A stretch of DNA of 64,000 bases from an uncultured Porphyromonas sp. (GCA_943912835.1 CALTVJ010000001.1:1-64000); one strand, 5' to 3'; numbered from the stretch's first letter, positions 1-9,413 are shown. Program-made: numbers and translations. Notes: generated by a model not told the origin, from the letters alone.

Positions 1-152
1 TTGACTCCGTCCGCACTTCGTGGTCGGGCTTGGTCATTTACAAGAGTAAACTCCCGTCGCCCTCAGTCTCAATGCCTTGCGATTACCGCATTCTGCAAAA
101 TCTCTCAAAATGACAAGCTGAACTTGTCATTTTGTAACCCGTGCAACGCTCT
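1..152. repeat. Interspersed intergenic repeat, copy A (left part cut by window edge)
   Basis: This non-coding stretch shares long near-identical blocks with 32965-33080, 33417-33650 and 41457-41654. It starts at the shared TTGACTCCGTCCGCACTTCG block, so the 5' part of the element (about 45 nt, seen in the other copies) lies outside the window. The 3' part holds a perfect 12-bp hairpin at 106-117/123-134 and the shared tail GTAACCCGTGCAACG. All four copies are in the same orientation and all lie between genes. No open frame or transposase is visible. Confidence 0.8.
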
Positions 153-181
153 CAATTAGAAGCGCGTTTAACGATCTACCT

Positions 182-241
182 AAAACAGAAAAGCAATCGC
201 TCAAACTCTATGAAGAGTTTGAGCGATTGCTTTTCTGTTTT
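182..241 (-). terminator. Terminator hairpin after nqrF, possibly bidirectional
   Basis: A perfect 28-bp inverted repeat (182-209 and 214-241) with a 4-nt loop lies 17 nt past the nqrF stop codon. Its outer part is A/T-rich, so either strand ends in a T-rich run (TTTTCTGTTTT). It closes the nqr operon and could also stop transcription entering from the left. Confidence 0.85.
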
Positions 242-258
242 AACCTTATGAACTCGGA

Positions 259-1497
259 TTATCCTCCAAAGTCATCGAAGTAAAGCGAGCTACGCTCTAC
301 ACCGAGATTTTCAAGCATGCCCTTTACGGCATTAGCCATAGGACCAGGTCCACACATATAGTACTCAATATCCTCTGGTGCATCATGCTTAGATAGATAG
401 TTATCCAAGATCACCTGATGGATAAAGCCTACATAGCCGTCCCAATTATCTTCGGGTTGAGGATCACTAAGTGCGATATGGAACTTAAAGTTAGGGAAGT
501 TACGTTCGATCTCACGGAAGTCCTCTTCGTAGAAGATTTCCTTCTTACTACGAGCCCCATACCAGTAGCTAACCTTACGACCAGTCTTCACTGTATTGAA
601 TAGGTGAAGAATCTGAGCACGCAATGGAGCCATACCAGCACCACCACCAATGTAAAGCATCTCGTTGTCAGTTTCCTGAATATGGAAGTCTCCATAAGGA
701 CCACTCATACGCACCTTATCTCCAGGCTTCAAGCTAAAGATATAAGACGATGAGATACCAGGGCTAACGTTCATCCAAGTCCCCGTAGCACGATCCATAG
801 GAGGAGTCGCAATACGAACGTTGAGGGTAATGATATTTCCTTCTGCAGGATAGTTTGCCATAGAGTAAGCTCGTACAGTCTCTACCTCATTACGGCAAGT
901 AAGGTCCCACATCTTGAACTTATCCCAGTCTTCACGGAATTTATCCTCAATATCATAGTCACTATACTTCAAATCATACTTCGGAATAGTGATTTGCGCA
1001 TAGCTACCACTCTTAAAGTTCATCACCTCACCCTCAGGCAATTTCACGACAAACTCTTTGATAAAGGTCGAAACATTTCGGTTAGAGATAACCTCACACT
1101 CCCATTCCTTCACTCCAAAGACTTCTTCTGGGACAACGACTTTCATATCTTCCTTAACCTTAGTTTGGCAAGCAAGACGCCAATGTTCCTTTTGTTCCTT
1201 ACGACTAAAGAAACCCATTTCAGTAGGCAGCATTTCGCCACCACCCTCTACGACACGGCAACGGCACTGACCACAGCTACCACTACCTCCGCAAGCAGAT
1301 GAAAGGAATATGTTTTGCCCTTGAAGGGTATTGAGGAGTGTCCCACCAATAGCCACCTCTGCATTCATCTCGTCATTGACGTTAAGTTTTACATTACCAC
1401 TAGGTAAGAGCTTAGACTTAGCAACGAGGAGAATGAGGACGAGGAGTAGTGTGATTGATAGGAATACTACTACACTGATTACAATTACTTGTGTCAT
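259..1497 (-). CDS. nqrF: Na+-translocating NADH:quinone reductase subunit F
   Basis: NqrF is the NADH-oxidising entry subunit of Na+-NQR; it takes hydride from NADH onto FAD and passes electrons through a 2Fe-2S cluster to the membrane subunits. The 412 aa give an N-terminal membrane helix (about 1-27), a ferredoxin domain with Cys at 69, 75, 78 and 110, then a ferredoxin-reductase module with an RAYSMANYP flavin motif (about 208-216), a GGGAGMAPLR nucleotide motif (about 283-292) and a CGPGPM motif near the end. The chain ends in FDDFGG, typical of the family. It is the last gene of nqrABCDEF, 34 nt after nqrE. Length and domain order are normal. Confidence 0.97.
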   Translation of the reverse strand: MTQVIVISVVVFLSITLLLVLILLVAKSKLLPSGNVKLNVNDEMNAEVAIGGTLLNTLQGQNIFLSSACGGSGSCGQCRCRVVEGGGEMLPTEMGFFSRKEQKEHWRLACQTKVKEDMKVVVPEEVFGVKEWECEVISNRNVSTFIKEFVVKLPEGEVMNFKSGSYAQITIPKYDLKYSDYDIEDKFREDWDKFKMWDLTCRNEVETVRAYSMANYPAEGNIITLNVRIATPPMDRATGTWMNVSPGISSSYIFSLKPGDKVRMSGPYGDFHIQETDNEMLYIGGGAGMAPLRAQILHLFNTVKTGRKVSYWYGARSKKEIFYEEDFREIERNFPNFKFHIALSDPQPEDNWDGYVGFIHQVILDNYLSKHDAPEDIEYYMCGPGPMANAVKGMLENLGVERSSLYFDDFGG

Positions 1498-1531
1498 GTT
1501 TTAATCTAAATGTTGTCTATCCAATTAACTA

Positions 1532-2149
1532 CTACATCTTCACCCCTGAGAAGCTCAAGAAGGCAATCCCCATCAGAGCCGTTACGATGAACGTGATACC
1601 AAGACCTCTGAGTGGTTTAGGGATATCTGAGTACTGAAGCTTTTCACGGATAGCAGCCATAGCCACAATCGCAAGCGTCCAACCAATACCCGAACCGAAA
1701 CCATAGACAGTCGCTTCACCTACGTTAACAAACTCACGTTGTTGCATGAAAAGCGAACCTCCAAGGATAGCACAGTTTACAGCGATAAGTGGGAGGAAGA
1801 TACCCAAAGAAGCATATAGCGCAGGGCTAACACGCTCAACAACCATCTCTACAAGCTGTACGAACGAGGCGATAACTGCGATAAACACAATCAACGACAA
1901 GAACGACAAATCGTAGCTAGCATATTCAGTACCAAGCCAAGATAATGCTCCAGCCTTGAATACATAGTTCTCTAGTAGATAGTTGATAGGTAGAGTACAA
2001 GTTAAGATGAATATCACAGCCAAACCAAGACCTAGTGATGTTTTCACATTCTTAGACACTGCCAAGAACGAACACATCCCTAGATAGTAGGCGAAAATCA
2101 TGTTGTCGATAAATATCGACTTAAAGAACAGAGCTAATGTTGATTCCAT
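1532..2149 (-). CDS. nqrE: Na+-translocating NADH:quinone reductase subunit E
   Basis: NqrE is a multi-helix inner-membrane subunit that, with NqrD, forms an inverted pair around a shared iron centre in the Na+ channel. The 205-aa product is almost entirely hydrophobic with about six helices. It has the N-terminal [19 protein letters not shown] segment carrying the conserved Cys, and VNCAILGG in the second half carrying another; paired Cys at these points are the metal ligands known for the NqrD/E and RnfA/E family. It lies 31 nt after nqrD. It is homologous to RnfA at 32280-32861 in the same window; the placement after nqrD and before nqrF decides the name. Confidence 0.96.
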   Translation of the reverse strand: MESTLALFFKSIFIDNMIFAYYLGMCSFLAVSKNVKTSLGLGLAVIFILTCTLPINYLLENYVFKAGALSWLGTEYASYDLSFLSLIVFIAVIASFVQLVEMVVERVSPALYASLGIFLPLIAVNCAILGGSLFMQQREFVNVGEATVYGFGSGIGWTLAIVAMAAIREKLQYSDIPKPLRGLGITFIVTALMGIAFLSFSGVKM

Positions 2150-2180
2150 TGCTTTTGATATTTAAGATTAAGACCTACTA

Positions 2181-2822
2181 TTAGTTTTCTTGCAATTCTT
2201 TGTTATACGAGCGATGTATCCAGATGATTACCGCCGTTGCGATAAGTGCCATCGGAGGCAAAATCATTAGCCCGTTATTAACATAACCATGTATCCCATC
2301 TGTAGCATAGAAACTCTCTGGGATCACTTGATAGCCAAGCAGAGTACCAGACCCTAGTAGCTCACGGAAGAACCCAATAATTACAAGGATAAGTCCATAG
2401 CCAAGACCATTACCAACACCATCAAGGAAGCTTTCCCAAGGTCTATTACCGAGAGCAAAAGCCTCAAGACGTCCCATCAAGATACAGTTCGTAATAATAA
2501 GTCCGACAAAAACCGAGAGCTGCTTACTAACATCATAAGCAAAAGCCTTCAACGCCTCATTAACAAGGGTAACAAGCGTTGCCACAACAACGAGCTGGAC
2601 AATGATACGGATACGACCAGGAATAGTCTTACGCAACATTGAGATAATCACGTTAGCAAAAGCTACTACCACTGTAACAGACAGAGCCATCACAATAGAA
2701 GGAGCCAGCTTCGATGTTACCGCCAAAGCAGAACAGACACCAAGCATCTGCACCACCACGGGGTTATTCTTACTTAGAGGACCAAGCAAGATTTCTTGAT
2801 TCTTTTTATTCCAAAGAGACAT
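2181..2822 (-). CDS. nqrD: Na+-translocating NADH:quinone reductase subunit D
   Basis: NqrD is the membrane partner of NqrE in the Na+-NQR core. The 213-aa product shows about six hydrophobic segments. LSKNNPVVVQMLGVCSALAV near the N-terminus and IITNCILMGRLEAFALGN near residue 115 are the family hallmarks, with the two conserved Cys that ligate the intramembrane iron. The gene is 2 nt downstream of nqrC and 31 nt upstream of nqrE, so the three are surely cotranscribed. It is homologous to RnfE at 31692-32276. Confidence 0.96.
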   Translation of the reverse strand: MSLWNKKNQEILLGPLSKNNPVVVQMLGVCSALAVTSKLAPSIVMALSVTVVVAFANVIISMLRKTIPGRIRIIVQLVVVATLVTLVNEALKAFAYDVSKQLSVFVGLIITNCILMGRLEAFALGNRPWESFLDGVGNGLGYGLILVIIGFFRELLGSGTLLGYQVIPESFYATDGIHGYVNNGLMILPPMALIATAVIIWIHRSYNKELQEN

Positions 2823-2824
2823 AA

Positions 2825-3568
2825 TTAATGTACTTGATAGGTTTCGAGGAACTTCTGATAAGGTTTAAGGCTATTCTCTAGCATAGAGTGTACACCATCA
2901 CTTGTAAGTGTACCACCAGAGATACCATCGACAGCATCTTGTCCTTCTACGATTTTACCTGGTTTCACGACAGCAATACCTTTGAAGCCGTCGGCTTTGA
3001 AAAGCTCTTTACCAACAAACTGCGCAGCAAAGCGAGGTGTAGAGATTTCGGCACCAAGACCTGGTGTCTCACCCGCATTACCAAAGTCAGCCCCAACGAC
3101 CGTTGAGTGATCTGGACCAACGGCAAGGTAACCCCAAATTTTGTTCCATAGACCTGCTCCATTGAGAGGTAAGATATAGATATGCTTACCATCAACCTCG
3201 GCTACGAAAGCGTTTAAACGAGCATCTTTGGGAGCAACTTCGCCCTTATTGAGCTTTTTCATCTCCAACTCGGTATTGTTTGCAAAAGCCAAGCTATTTG
3301 AGATATCTTCGCCAGTGTAAGTCTCAAGGACATTACCCTCACCATCGAGCAAAAGCTCTTGTATGATGAGTCTCTTATAGGTCGGAATAACATCAGCAGT
3401 TGCTGGTGTTTGACCTATCGAGCGAAGTATCTGTTGCATCTTATCTACCTTGGCATTCTTATCCTGCTCAGGCTTAAGCCCCATAGCGACTGCAGCAAGC
3501 AATACAGCTGCAACAACCACCATAACCACAGAATAGATAATGGTATATGAATTTTTATCTGTATTCAT
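2825..3568 (-). CDS. nqrC: Na+-translocating NADH:quinone reductase subunit C (covalent FMN)
   Basis: NqrC carries an FMN bound through a phosphoester to a Thr and relays electrons on the periplasmic side. The 247 aa begin with one membrane helix (about 9-30) followed by an FMN-binding domain. The attachment site reads DGISGGTLTSDGV near residue 215-227; the usual motif is SGAT, here SGGT, with the Thr kept. GETPGLGAEIS around residue 170 is also typical. nqrC starts 11 nt after nqrB and ends 2 nt before nqrD. An ApbE flavin transferase is needed for FMN attachment, but none is encoded in this window. Confidence 0.95.
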   Translation of the reverse strand: MNTDKNSYTIIYSVVMVVVAAVLLAAVAMGLKPEQDKNAKVDKMQQILRSIGQTPATADVIPTYKRLIIQELLLDGEGNVLETYTGEDISNSLAFANNTELEMKKLNKGEVAPKDARLNAFVAEVDGKHIYILPLNGAGLWNKIWGYLAVGPDHSTVVGADFGNAGETPGLGAEISTPRFAAQFVGKELFKADGFKGIAVVKPGKIVEGQDAVDGISGGTLTSDGVHSMLENSLKPYQKFLETYQVH

Positions 3569-3579
3569 TTCTATAATTA

Positions 3580-4803
3580 TTAAGCCTTAGCATTCTTTGT
3601 GGCACGAGCCAAACGACGTTGTACATTACGCTCCACAACGAAGTAGTCAATCACAGGAGCCATAGTGTTACCAAAGAGGATCGCAAGCATCATACCTTCA
3701 GCAAAACCTGCATTCAGTACACGGATAAATACAGCCATTACTCCGATTAGGAAGCCATATATCCATTTACCTGCCTCTGTACGTGCAGCTGTTACAGGGT
3801 CTGTTGCCATAAACACAATACCAAAAGCAAATCCACCGAAAACAATATGTTGCCATGGTGTGATAAGCATTTGTGGCGTGCTACCTATCAAGTTAAAGAC
3901 TGTAGCCATAACGATTGTACCCGCTACACCAGAGAGCATAATCTTGTAGCTCGCAATACCTGTCCAGATAAGGAACAAAGCTCCGATAAGGATAGCCAAG
4001 GTGCTAACCTCACCAATAGAACCTGGGATAAAGCCAAGGAAAGCGTCTTGCAAGCTAGGCAGATGGTTTGATACAGCATCGTACACTTGCTGAGCTGTTT
4101 GTCCCTCAACAACCTTCGCAGCAGCAAGCTCACCAAGGGGAGTTGCTCCAGAGAAGCCGTCTACTGTTGTACCAGCCCCCATGCCGAAGCTATCAGTTAG
4201 ACGAACCCATACCTTATCACCACTCATCGCAGCTGGATAAGAGAAGAAAAGGAAGGCACGCGTAATCAGAGCCACGTTGAAGATGTTGTACCCTGTACCA
4301 CCGAAGACTTCCTTAGCGAAGACCACAGCAAAAGCTGTAGCTACAGCAATCATCCACAGTGGAGTCTCCACTGGCACAATCATAGGAATCAGAAGCCCCG
4401 TTACAAGGAACCCCTCTGCGACTTCGTGACCTTTTTTAGATGCGATGATAAACTCGATACCGAGACCAACGACATAAGAAACAATGATCTGAGGCAGCAT
4501 AGAGAGCAGCCCATACAGAAACATCGTAAAGAAAGAGGTCTCGCCCTCACCTATCGCATGATAATGCTGATAGCCGAGGTTGTACATACCAAAGAGAAGT
4601 GCAGGTAGGAGTGCGATGATAACCATCGACATCGTACGCTTGCTATCTATGGCATCGTGTACATGTACGCCACGTTTGCTTGTCGTATTGGGGACAAAAA
4701 GGAAAGTTTCAAAAGCATCAAAAGCCGTATGAAAGGCTTCATACTTTCCACCTTTCTCAAAGAGTGGCTTAATTTTATCTATTTGTTTTCTTAGAGCATT
4801 CAA
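3580..4803 (-). CDS. nqrB: Na+-translocating NADH:quinone reductase subunit B (covalent FMN, quinone site)
   Basis: NqrB is the large membrane subunit that binds FMN covalently, contributes to the quinone site and forms the Na+ path. The 407-aa product has about ten hydrophobic segments and the FMN-attachment motif SGATPLGE near residue 220. The only reasonable start is a TTG at 4801-4803 giving MNALRKQIDKIKPLFEKGGK, which matches the usual NqrB N-terminus; no ATG lies nearby in frame. The gene follows nqrA by 30 nt and precedes nqrC by 11 nt. It is homologous to RnfD at 30094-31071. Confidence 0.95.
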   Translation of the reverse strand: MNALRKQIDKIKPLFEKGGKYEAFHTAFDAFETFLFVPNTTSKRGVHVHDAIDSKRTMSMVIIALLPALLFGMYNLGYQHYHAIGEGETSFFTMFLYGLLSMLPQIIVSYVVGLGIEFIIASKKGHEVAEGFLVTGLLIPMIVPVETPLWMIAVATAFAVVFAKEVFGGTGYNIFNVALITRAFLFFSYPAAMSGDKVWVRLTDSFGMGAGTTVDGFSGATPLGELAAAKVVEGQTAQQVYDAVSNHLPSLQDAFLGFIPGSIGEVSTLAILIGALFLIWTGIASYKIMLSGVAGTIVMATVFNLIGSTPQMLITPWQHIVFGGFAFGIVFMATDPVTAARTEAGKWIYGFLIGVMAVFIRVLNAGFAEGMMLAILFGNTMAPVIDYFVVERNVQRRLARATKNAKA

Positions 4804-4833
4804 AGCGATAAATCTTTTAGTCTGTGAAACATA

Positions 4834-6183
4834 TTAGTTCATTTCTTTATATAGCTCATCAAGACCATCGCGCACAATCTGCTGGAGAGGAATCTTTGAG
4901 GTACATACAAACTCACAGAGAGCGAAGTCTTCGGGAGCTACTTCATAGATACCACGAGCTTCCATATCATTGATATTGAAGGCTATGATACTTTTCAGTA
5001 GATACTCTGGATAAATATCAAGAGGGAATACCTTATCGTATTCACCACTCATAATCATAGCTCTCTCACCCCCTTGCAAACGTGCATCAAGGACGTATTC
5101 ACGACTCTTTGGAGCAAGCCAACTGAAGAAGCTACGGCTCATACTAAACTTGCCAAAACCAGGCAATGCCCAACCAAACATATCGTGCACATCATCGCCC
5201 TCTGGGATAACTGTGATTTGGTCGATATTATACGCAACAAACTGGTGCTCATCATCGACACGAGTACCAGTCAGCACATCACCCTCAATAACACGTTCGT
5301 GTTCTGTTTTGAGAGCTAACCCGTTGGGGAATGCCTCCGTATAGCGAAGACCAGGTAGAATATCTACATATCCAGTTTCTTTGGCATCACTACCAGTCAG
5401 TGCAATCGTACGAGTATAATCTACACGACCAGTTTTAAGGAATCTACCAATTACAAGTAGGTCTGTGGCTTTAAGCGTCCAAACAATTTCTTCCTTATTG
5501 ATAGGCTTAGTGTAATTAATTAGCGTACCAACAAGCCCTGCTGGGTGAGGACCGCTTACCTCTACTCGCTCTACATCTTTTACTCCTGTTAGCTTACCGG
5601 CTTCAACGCCGAGATACACCTTACCATCTGTTAGGCGTGCTAGAGCAGAAAGAGCAAGCTGAAGCTCTTCTTCTCGACCCTGTACCAAGAAGTCAAAACT
5701 AGGAGCCAAAGGAGCTGTAAAGTTTGCAGTCACGAAAATATCTCGTGGCATAACACTCGCATCGGCAATGCGGTCATAAGGACGCTGACGGAAAAATTGG
5801 AATAACCCACTCTCCAAAAGCAGAGAGAGTAAGCCCTCTCGGCTGTCTTTGTTTGACAAATCAAAAGACTTGTACTCCTGCTCGCTCGAGGGTTTAATCT
5901 CGACGCTTAGGATTTTACGTTTAGCACCACGGTTAACTGCCACAACCTCCCCACTCACAGGTGATGTAAGCTTGAAGTCTGGCGATGCCTTGTGATACAT
6001 AATAGGAGAGCCTATTTGTACTTTATCCCCTTCCTGAACAGACAGTTTGGGGACAAACCCAACATAATCACTAGGTACAATAGCATAAGAGCTACCGCAC
6101 GAAGCCTTCCCAAGATGCGTCTCGGGGGCTTTACCTTTGAGATTAAGTGAGAGGCCCTTCTTTACGGAAATAACACTTGCCAT
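4834..6183 (-). CDS. nqrA: Na+-translocating NADH:quinone reductase subunit A
   Basis: NqrA is the peripheral cytoplasmic subunit of Na+-NQR and is related to RnfC but lacks its Fe-S clusters. The 449 aa begin with MASVISVKKGLSLNLKGKAP, typical of NqrA, followed by the barrel-sandwich segment (PIMYHKASPDFKLTSPVSGE, about 60-80) found in both NqrA and RnfC. No CxxCxxC motifs are present, as expected. It is the first gene of the operon. A TAAATTTG box at 6227-6234 on the minus strand would give a 5' leader of about 40 nt. Confidence 0.95.
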   Translation of the reverse strand: MASVISVKKGLSLNLKGKAPETHLGKASCGSSYAIVPSDYVGFVPKLSVQEGDKVQIGSPIMYHKASPDFKLTSPVSGEVVAVNRGAKRKILSVEIKPSSEQEYKSFDLSNKDSREGLLSLLLESGLFQFFRQRPYDRIADASVMPRDIFVTANFTAPLAPSFDFLVQGREEELQLALSALARLTDGKVYLGVEAGKLTGVKDVERVEVSGPHPAGLVGTLINYTKPINKEEIVWTLKATDLLVIGRFLKTGRVDYTRTIALTGSDAKETGYVDILPGLRYTEAFPNGLALKTEHERVIEGDVLTGTRVDDEHQFVAYNIDQITVIPEGDDVHDMFGWALPGFGKFSMSRSFFSWLAPKSREYVLDARLQGGERAMIMSGEYDKVFPLDIYPEYLLKSIIAFNINDMEARGIYEVAPEDFALCEFVCTSKIPLQQIVRDGLDELYKEMN

Positions 6184-6226
6184 ATCACTGTTTAATTGTT
6201 TGTAATAAATCCAGATAATTAGGCTA

Positions 6227-6234
6227 CAAATTTA
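6227..6234 (-). promoter_or_regulatory. Possible -7 box of the nqr operon promoter
   Basis: TAAATTTG on the minus strand matches the Bacteroidetes primary-sigma -7 consensus TAnnTTTG and lies 43 nt before the nqrA start. No clear TTG -33 element is seen at the expected spacing, so this call rests on the -7 box and its position. Confidence 0.45.
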
Positions 6235-6297
6235 CAGAAATTCTTCAATATAACTTTAATATACGCGATTGGTATTACTAATTAGAGATGACATAAT

Positions 6298-6335
6298 CCT
6301 CTCGGTAGAACGACACTTCTTCTCCTACCGAGAGG
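6298..6335. repeat. TCGGTAG-type hairpin element, copy 1
   Basis: Perfect 11-bp inverted repeat CCTCTCGGTAG (6298-6308) and CTACCGAGAGG (6325-6335) with a 16-nt loop starting AACGAC. Neither strand has a T-run after it, and it lies between the divergent nqrA and 6514 genes, so it does not look like a terminator. Related hairpins with the same arm core and the same 16-nt spacing are at 16213-16252 and 27166-27218. A short shared tail ending in ACGTC follows (about 6340-6346). Confidence 0.65.
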
Positions 6336-6400
6336 ACACACGTCTTGCTAGTGAGTCGACCCGAGTCATTTCGGGAGGACAATTTTGTCATATCACATCA

Positions 6401-6431
6401 TTTTGAATTATTAGAAAAACATTTATCTTTG
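6401..6431 (+). promoter_or_regulatory. Promoter for the 6514 gene
   Basis: TTTTG (6401-6405) and TATCTTTG (6424-6431) are separated by 18 nt, matching the Bacteroidetes TTTG / TAnnTTTG promoter pattern. The predicted start of transcription is about 75 nt before the ATG at 6514. The rest of the 6184-6513 intergenic stretch holds the nqrA promoter box and the 6298-6335 hairpin. Confidence 0.7.
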
Positions 6432-6513
6432 CGTATACCAAAAAGGGATACTTCAAACAGATTTATCCCTAGCGAAGAGATTAGGAATCAATTAAGTATA
6501 TCATACAGATATT

Positions 6514-6897
6514 ATGAAGATTATAGACAGAGCAGCCGAATGGCTAAAAAAAGAAGGTTATGTACCTCAAATGGAAGAGGGCTTTTTGGTTGTTAAGTAC
6601 CAAGGTCTCACCTATCTAATACCAGACACTGAGGACGATGAAACATTCCTCAAAGTTGATATTGCCTTTCCTCTAGAGGAGTACAAACAACATAGCCGTG
6701 ACAAAGTCCTTAAGCTATGTAACCTTACCTCTCAAGACATCAAGGTAGCTAAAGCTACTCTGCGTGATGATGCTCTGGTATTCTCTGCTGAAGTGTTCGT
6801 TTTTGACGATGAAAAATTTGGAGAAGTATTACTCCGTCTGTTCGCCATTTTACAACTTGCAGGTCAATACTTTTTCGACAAGAGCCAAGAGAAGTAA
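6514..6897 (+). CDS. Small YbjN-like protein of unknown function
   Basis: The 127-aa soluble, acidic protein has no signal peptide or membrane helix. Its layout (helical DRAAEWLKKEGY start, strand-rich middle with a DDETFLKVD segment, then a long amphipathic helix FGEVLLRLFAILQLAGQYFF) resembles the YbjN / type III chaperone-like fold, which usually mediates protein-protein contacts. This is a fold-level guess only. It stands alone, with its own promoter upstream at 6401-6431 and a terminator downstream at 6949-7000. An overlapping frame from 6345 to 6596 starts before the promoter box and was not taken as the gene. Confidence 0.75.
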   Translation: MKIIDRAAEWLKKEGYVPQMEEGFLVVKYQGLTYLIPDTEDDETFLKVDIAFPLEEYKQHSRDKVLKLCNLTSQDIKVAKATLRDDALVFSAEVFVFDDEKFGEVLLRLFAILQLAGQYFFDKSQEK

Positions 6898-6948
6898 TCA
6901 TCGAGCAGATATTAAGAAACACAAGAAATAGAATAATATTCAATAACG

Positions 6949-7000
6949 GAGGTTGTGTCGGAATACTAGTTTTCGATACAGCCTCTTGATTTTTTATTTC
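6949..7000 (+). terminator. Terminator after the 6514 gene
   Basis: The arms GAGGTTGTGTCG (6949-6960) and CGATACAGCCTC (6974-6985) pair with two G-U wobbles around a 13-nt loop. They are followed by TTGATTTTTTATTT, a good T-rich tail for plus-strand transcription. The element lies between the 6514 gene and the mannosidase gene. Confidence 0.8.
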
Positions 7001-7030
7001 AAACCAGAATAACAGGCTAGACTTAAACCT

Positions 7031-9316
7031 ATGAAACATACAAAAGCTTATCTGACAGCTTTTCTTGCGGCAAGTTTATCCATTGTATCTTGCTCATCAG
7101 AGACAAGCTCTTATGTCTCAAGCTCAGATCCAATAGATCACGTTAATCCCTATATGGGTAACATTAGCCATCTGCTGATGCCGACATTTCCGATGGTACA
7201 TTTGCCCAATAGTATGCTACGCATCACACCGCACAGAACAGACTATACAGCAGAAGTGATAGATGGATTACCTCTTATTCTCACAAGCCATAGAGGTATA
7301 TCTGCTTTCGCCTTGAGCCCTATCACATCCAAGTCCGACACCATACCAAGTGTCAGGAGATTGATGTATGACCAAGAAGATATCAAACCATACTACTATA
7401 GTGTTTATTTGCCCGAAGACGAAGTGAAAGTGGAGTTTGCTCCAAGTCGTCAGAGTGCTTTATACCAACTAGACTTTGAGGCAGACAAGCGAGATGCAGG
7501 CATTATGCTACATACAGCTCTGGGAGAACTTCACGCACAGGGCAAGAGTGTACAAGGCTATCAAGTACTCAACGACTCAGTCCGTGTATACATCCATATG
7601 GAGAGTGATATACAACCCGAACTCATCGCACAGCACGACAGCCTCAAACAAACGCTAAACCCTATGGGTACAGAAGCTAAGGGACAAACTTTAGCTTTCA
7701 TCTATCCACAAGGGACCAAACAAGTAAAACTTCGCTACGGTATATCGTACATCAGTGCCGAGCAAGCCAAGCGCAATGTAGAACGAGAGATACAAACCTA
7801 CGAACTACCAATGCTCGCCAAAGCGGCTCGAGCTAAATGGGACGAAACACTAAGTAAAATCCAAGTCCAAGGCGGCAGTGAAGAGGACAAAGCAATCTTC
7901 TATACCTCTCTCTATCGTACCTACGAACGTATGGTAAATATATCAGAAGATGGCCAGTACTACTCTGCAGAACTCGGTAAAGCTCAAGCAGACCAGGGTA
8001 TTCCGTACTATACAGACGATTGGGTATGGGACACCTATTTGGCAACTCACCCTTTGCGTATCTTGATTGAGCCACAAATGCAACAACACATACTGCATAG
8101 CTATCTCAGACAAGCAGAGGCCAGCTCAGAGAAATGGTTAGCTACATTCCCCGAAGTTACTGGCGATTCACATCGTATGAACGGCAATCACGGCATCTCT
8201 CTCTTTGCAGATGCTTTTGCCAAAGGTCTTACAGGCTTTGACCTCAGTAAAGCTTACGAATATGCACAGAAGACACTCAACGAACGTAGCCTACTTCCTT
8301 GGACTCGTATGAGCAAAAGAGAGCTAACTGACTTTTTCCACGAAAAAGGCTACTTCCCAGCACTCAACATAGGCGAAAAAGAGAACTACCCTTATGTGAC
8401 GAAATGGGAAAAAAGACAAGCTGTAGCTGTGTCCCTAGCAACCTACTATGACTACTGGACATTATCAGAGATAGCGAAGTATCTTGGGCACAACGAAGAG
8501 GCGCAAAAGTACTTGCAACTATCTTATGGATATCACAAACTCTACAATCATCAGACAGCATTCTTCCATCCACGCAATGCCCAAGGACAATTTATTAAAC
8601 CATTCGATTACGAACGCTCTGGGGGATTAGGTGCTAGAGATTACTACGATGAGAATAATGCCTATACCTATCGTTGGGATGTCAAGCACAATGTCGCAGA
8701 CTTAATTTATCTAATGGGAGGCAACAAAAACTTCATTCAAAATCTAGACGAAACATTACGCACCCCACTAAGCACAAGCAAATGGGAGTTTTACTCACAG
8801 ATGCCAGACCAAACAGGGAATGTAGGACAATTTACCATGGGTAATGAACCAAGCATGCACATCCCTTATCTCTATGTCTATGCAGCTGAAGCTTGGCGCA
8901 CACAACGATTAATTCACAAATTGCGCAATAGTTGGTTTCGCAATGACCTCATGGGTCTACCAGGTGACGAAGATGGCGGTGGACTTAGTGCCTTTGTCGT
9001 ATTCTCTATGTTAGGATTCTACCCCGTTACTCCTGGTATGCCTATGTATGTAATTGGTTCTCCTAGTTTCGAAAAAGCTACGATCCAGCTCAGTCGCAAT
9101 AAATCGTTTAGTGTCAAAGCAGATGGGATAAACAAACAAAATATATACATCCAATCTGCAACCCTTAATGGACGTAAGCTCAATCGTGCTTGGCTCAAAC
9201 ATAGCGAGATCATCGCTGGAGGAGAGCTTGTTCTAGAAATGGGAGATAAACCCAATAAAGAATGGGGAGCCTCAGAACTCCCCCCTTCAGCTACAAAAAT
9301 AGACCTCACAGAATAA
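7031..9316 (+). CDS. GH92 family alpha-mannosidase, lipoprotein
   Basis: GH92 enzymes are Ca2+-dependent exo-alpha-mannosidases, mostly alpha-1,2, that trim host or yeast mannans and N-glycans. The 761-aa product opens with a lipoprotein signal ending in SIVSC (Cys about 21), so it should sit in the outer or inner membrane facing the periplasm or surface. Family motifs are clear: YTDDWVWDTYLATHPL (about 320-335), TGDSHRMNGNHG (about 376-387), GNEPSMHIPYLY with the proposed acid Glu (about 606-617), and PGDEDGGGLSAF with the proposed base Asp region (about 647-658). Length is normal for GH92. It is monocistronic, with no SusCD or regulator beside it, which is unlike a polysaccharide utilisation locus. 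The exact linkage cannot be read from sequence. Confidence 0.93.
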   Translation: MKHTKAYLTAFLAASLSIVSCSSETSSYVSSSDPIDHVNPYMGNISHLLMPTFPMVHLPNSMLRITPHRTDYTAEVIDGLPLILTSHRGISAFALSPITSKSDTIPSVRRLMYDQEDIKPYYYSVYLPEDEVKVEFAPSRQSALYQLDFEADKRDAGIMLHTALGELHAQGKSVQGYQVLNDSVRVYIHMESDIQPELIAQHDSLKQTLNPMGTEAKGQTLAFIYPQGTKQVKLRYGISYISAEQAKRNVEREIQTYELPMLAKAARAKWDETLSKIQVQGGSEEDKAIFYTSLYRTYERMVNISEDGQYYSAELGKAQADQGIPYYTDDWVWDTYLATHPLRILIEPQMQQHILHSYLRQAEASSEKWLATFPEVTGDSHRMNGNHGISLFADAFAKGLTGFDLSKAYEYAQKTLNERSLLPWTRMSKRELTDFFHEKGYFPALNIGEKENYPYVTKWEKRQAVAVSLATYYDYWTLSEIAKYLGHNEEAQKYLQLSYGYHKLYNHQTAFFHPRNAQGQFIKPFDYERSGGLGARDYYDENNAYTYRWDVKHNVADLIYLMGGNKNFIQNLDETLRTPLSTSKWEFYSQMPDQTGNVGQFTMGNEPSMHIPYLYVYAAEAWRTQRLIHKLRNSWFRNDLMGLPGDEDGGGLSAFVVFSMLGFYPVTPGMPMYVIGSPSFEKATIQLSRNKSFSVKADGINKQNIYIQSATLNGRKLNRAWLKHSEIIAGGELVLEMGDKPNKEWGASELPPSATKIDLTE

Positions 9317-9347
9317 CTTGGAACGCATAACACATATCTCAAACCAG

Positions 9348-9386
9348 AATAACGCCTTGTCTTCATAATTGAGACAAGGCGTTATT
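9348..9386. terminator. Bidirectional terminator between mannosidase gene and mutY
   Basis: Perfect 15-bp inverted repeat (9348-9362 and 9372-9386) with a 9-nt loop, between convergent genes. The outer pairs are AATAA/TTATT and the plus strand continues TTATTTATACTTATT, so it can serve both directions. Confidence 0.8.
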
Positions 9387-9413
9387 TATACTTATTATGA
9401 TTATGTATCGGAA

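Noticed and set aside
6999..9353. 15-nt direct repeat TCAAACCAGAATAAC at 6999-7013 and 9339-9353, flanking the mannosidase gene
   Set aside because: It could look like target-site duplications of an inserted gene, but one 15-nt match in 64 kb is near chance expectation, the copies overlap terminator surroundings, and there is no mobile-element gene.
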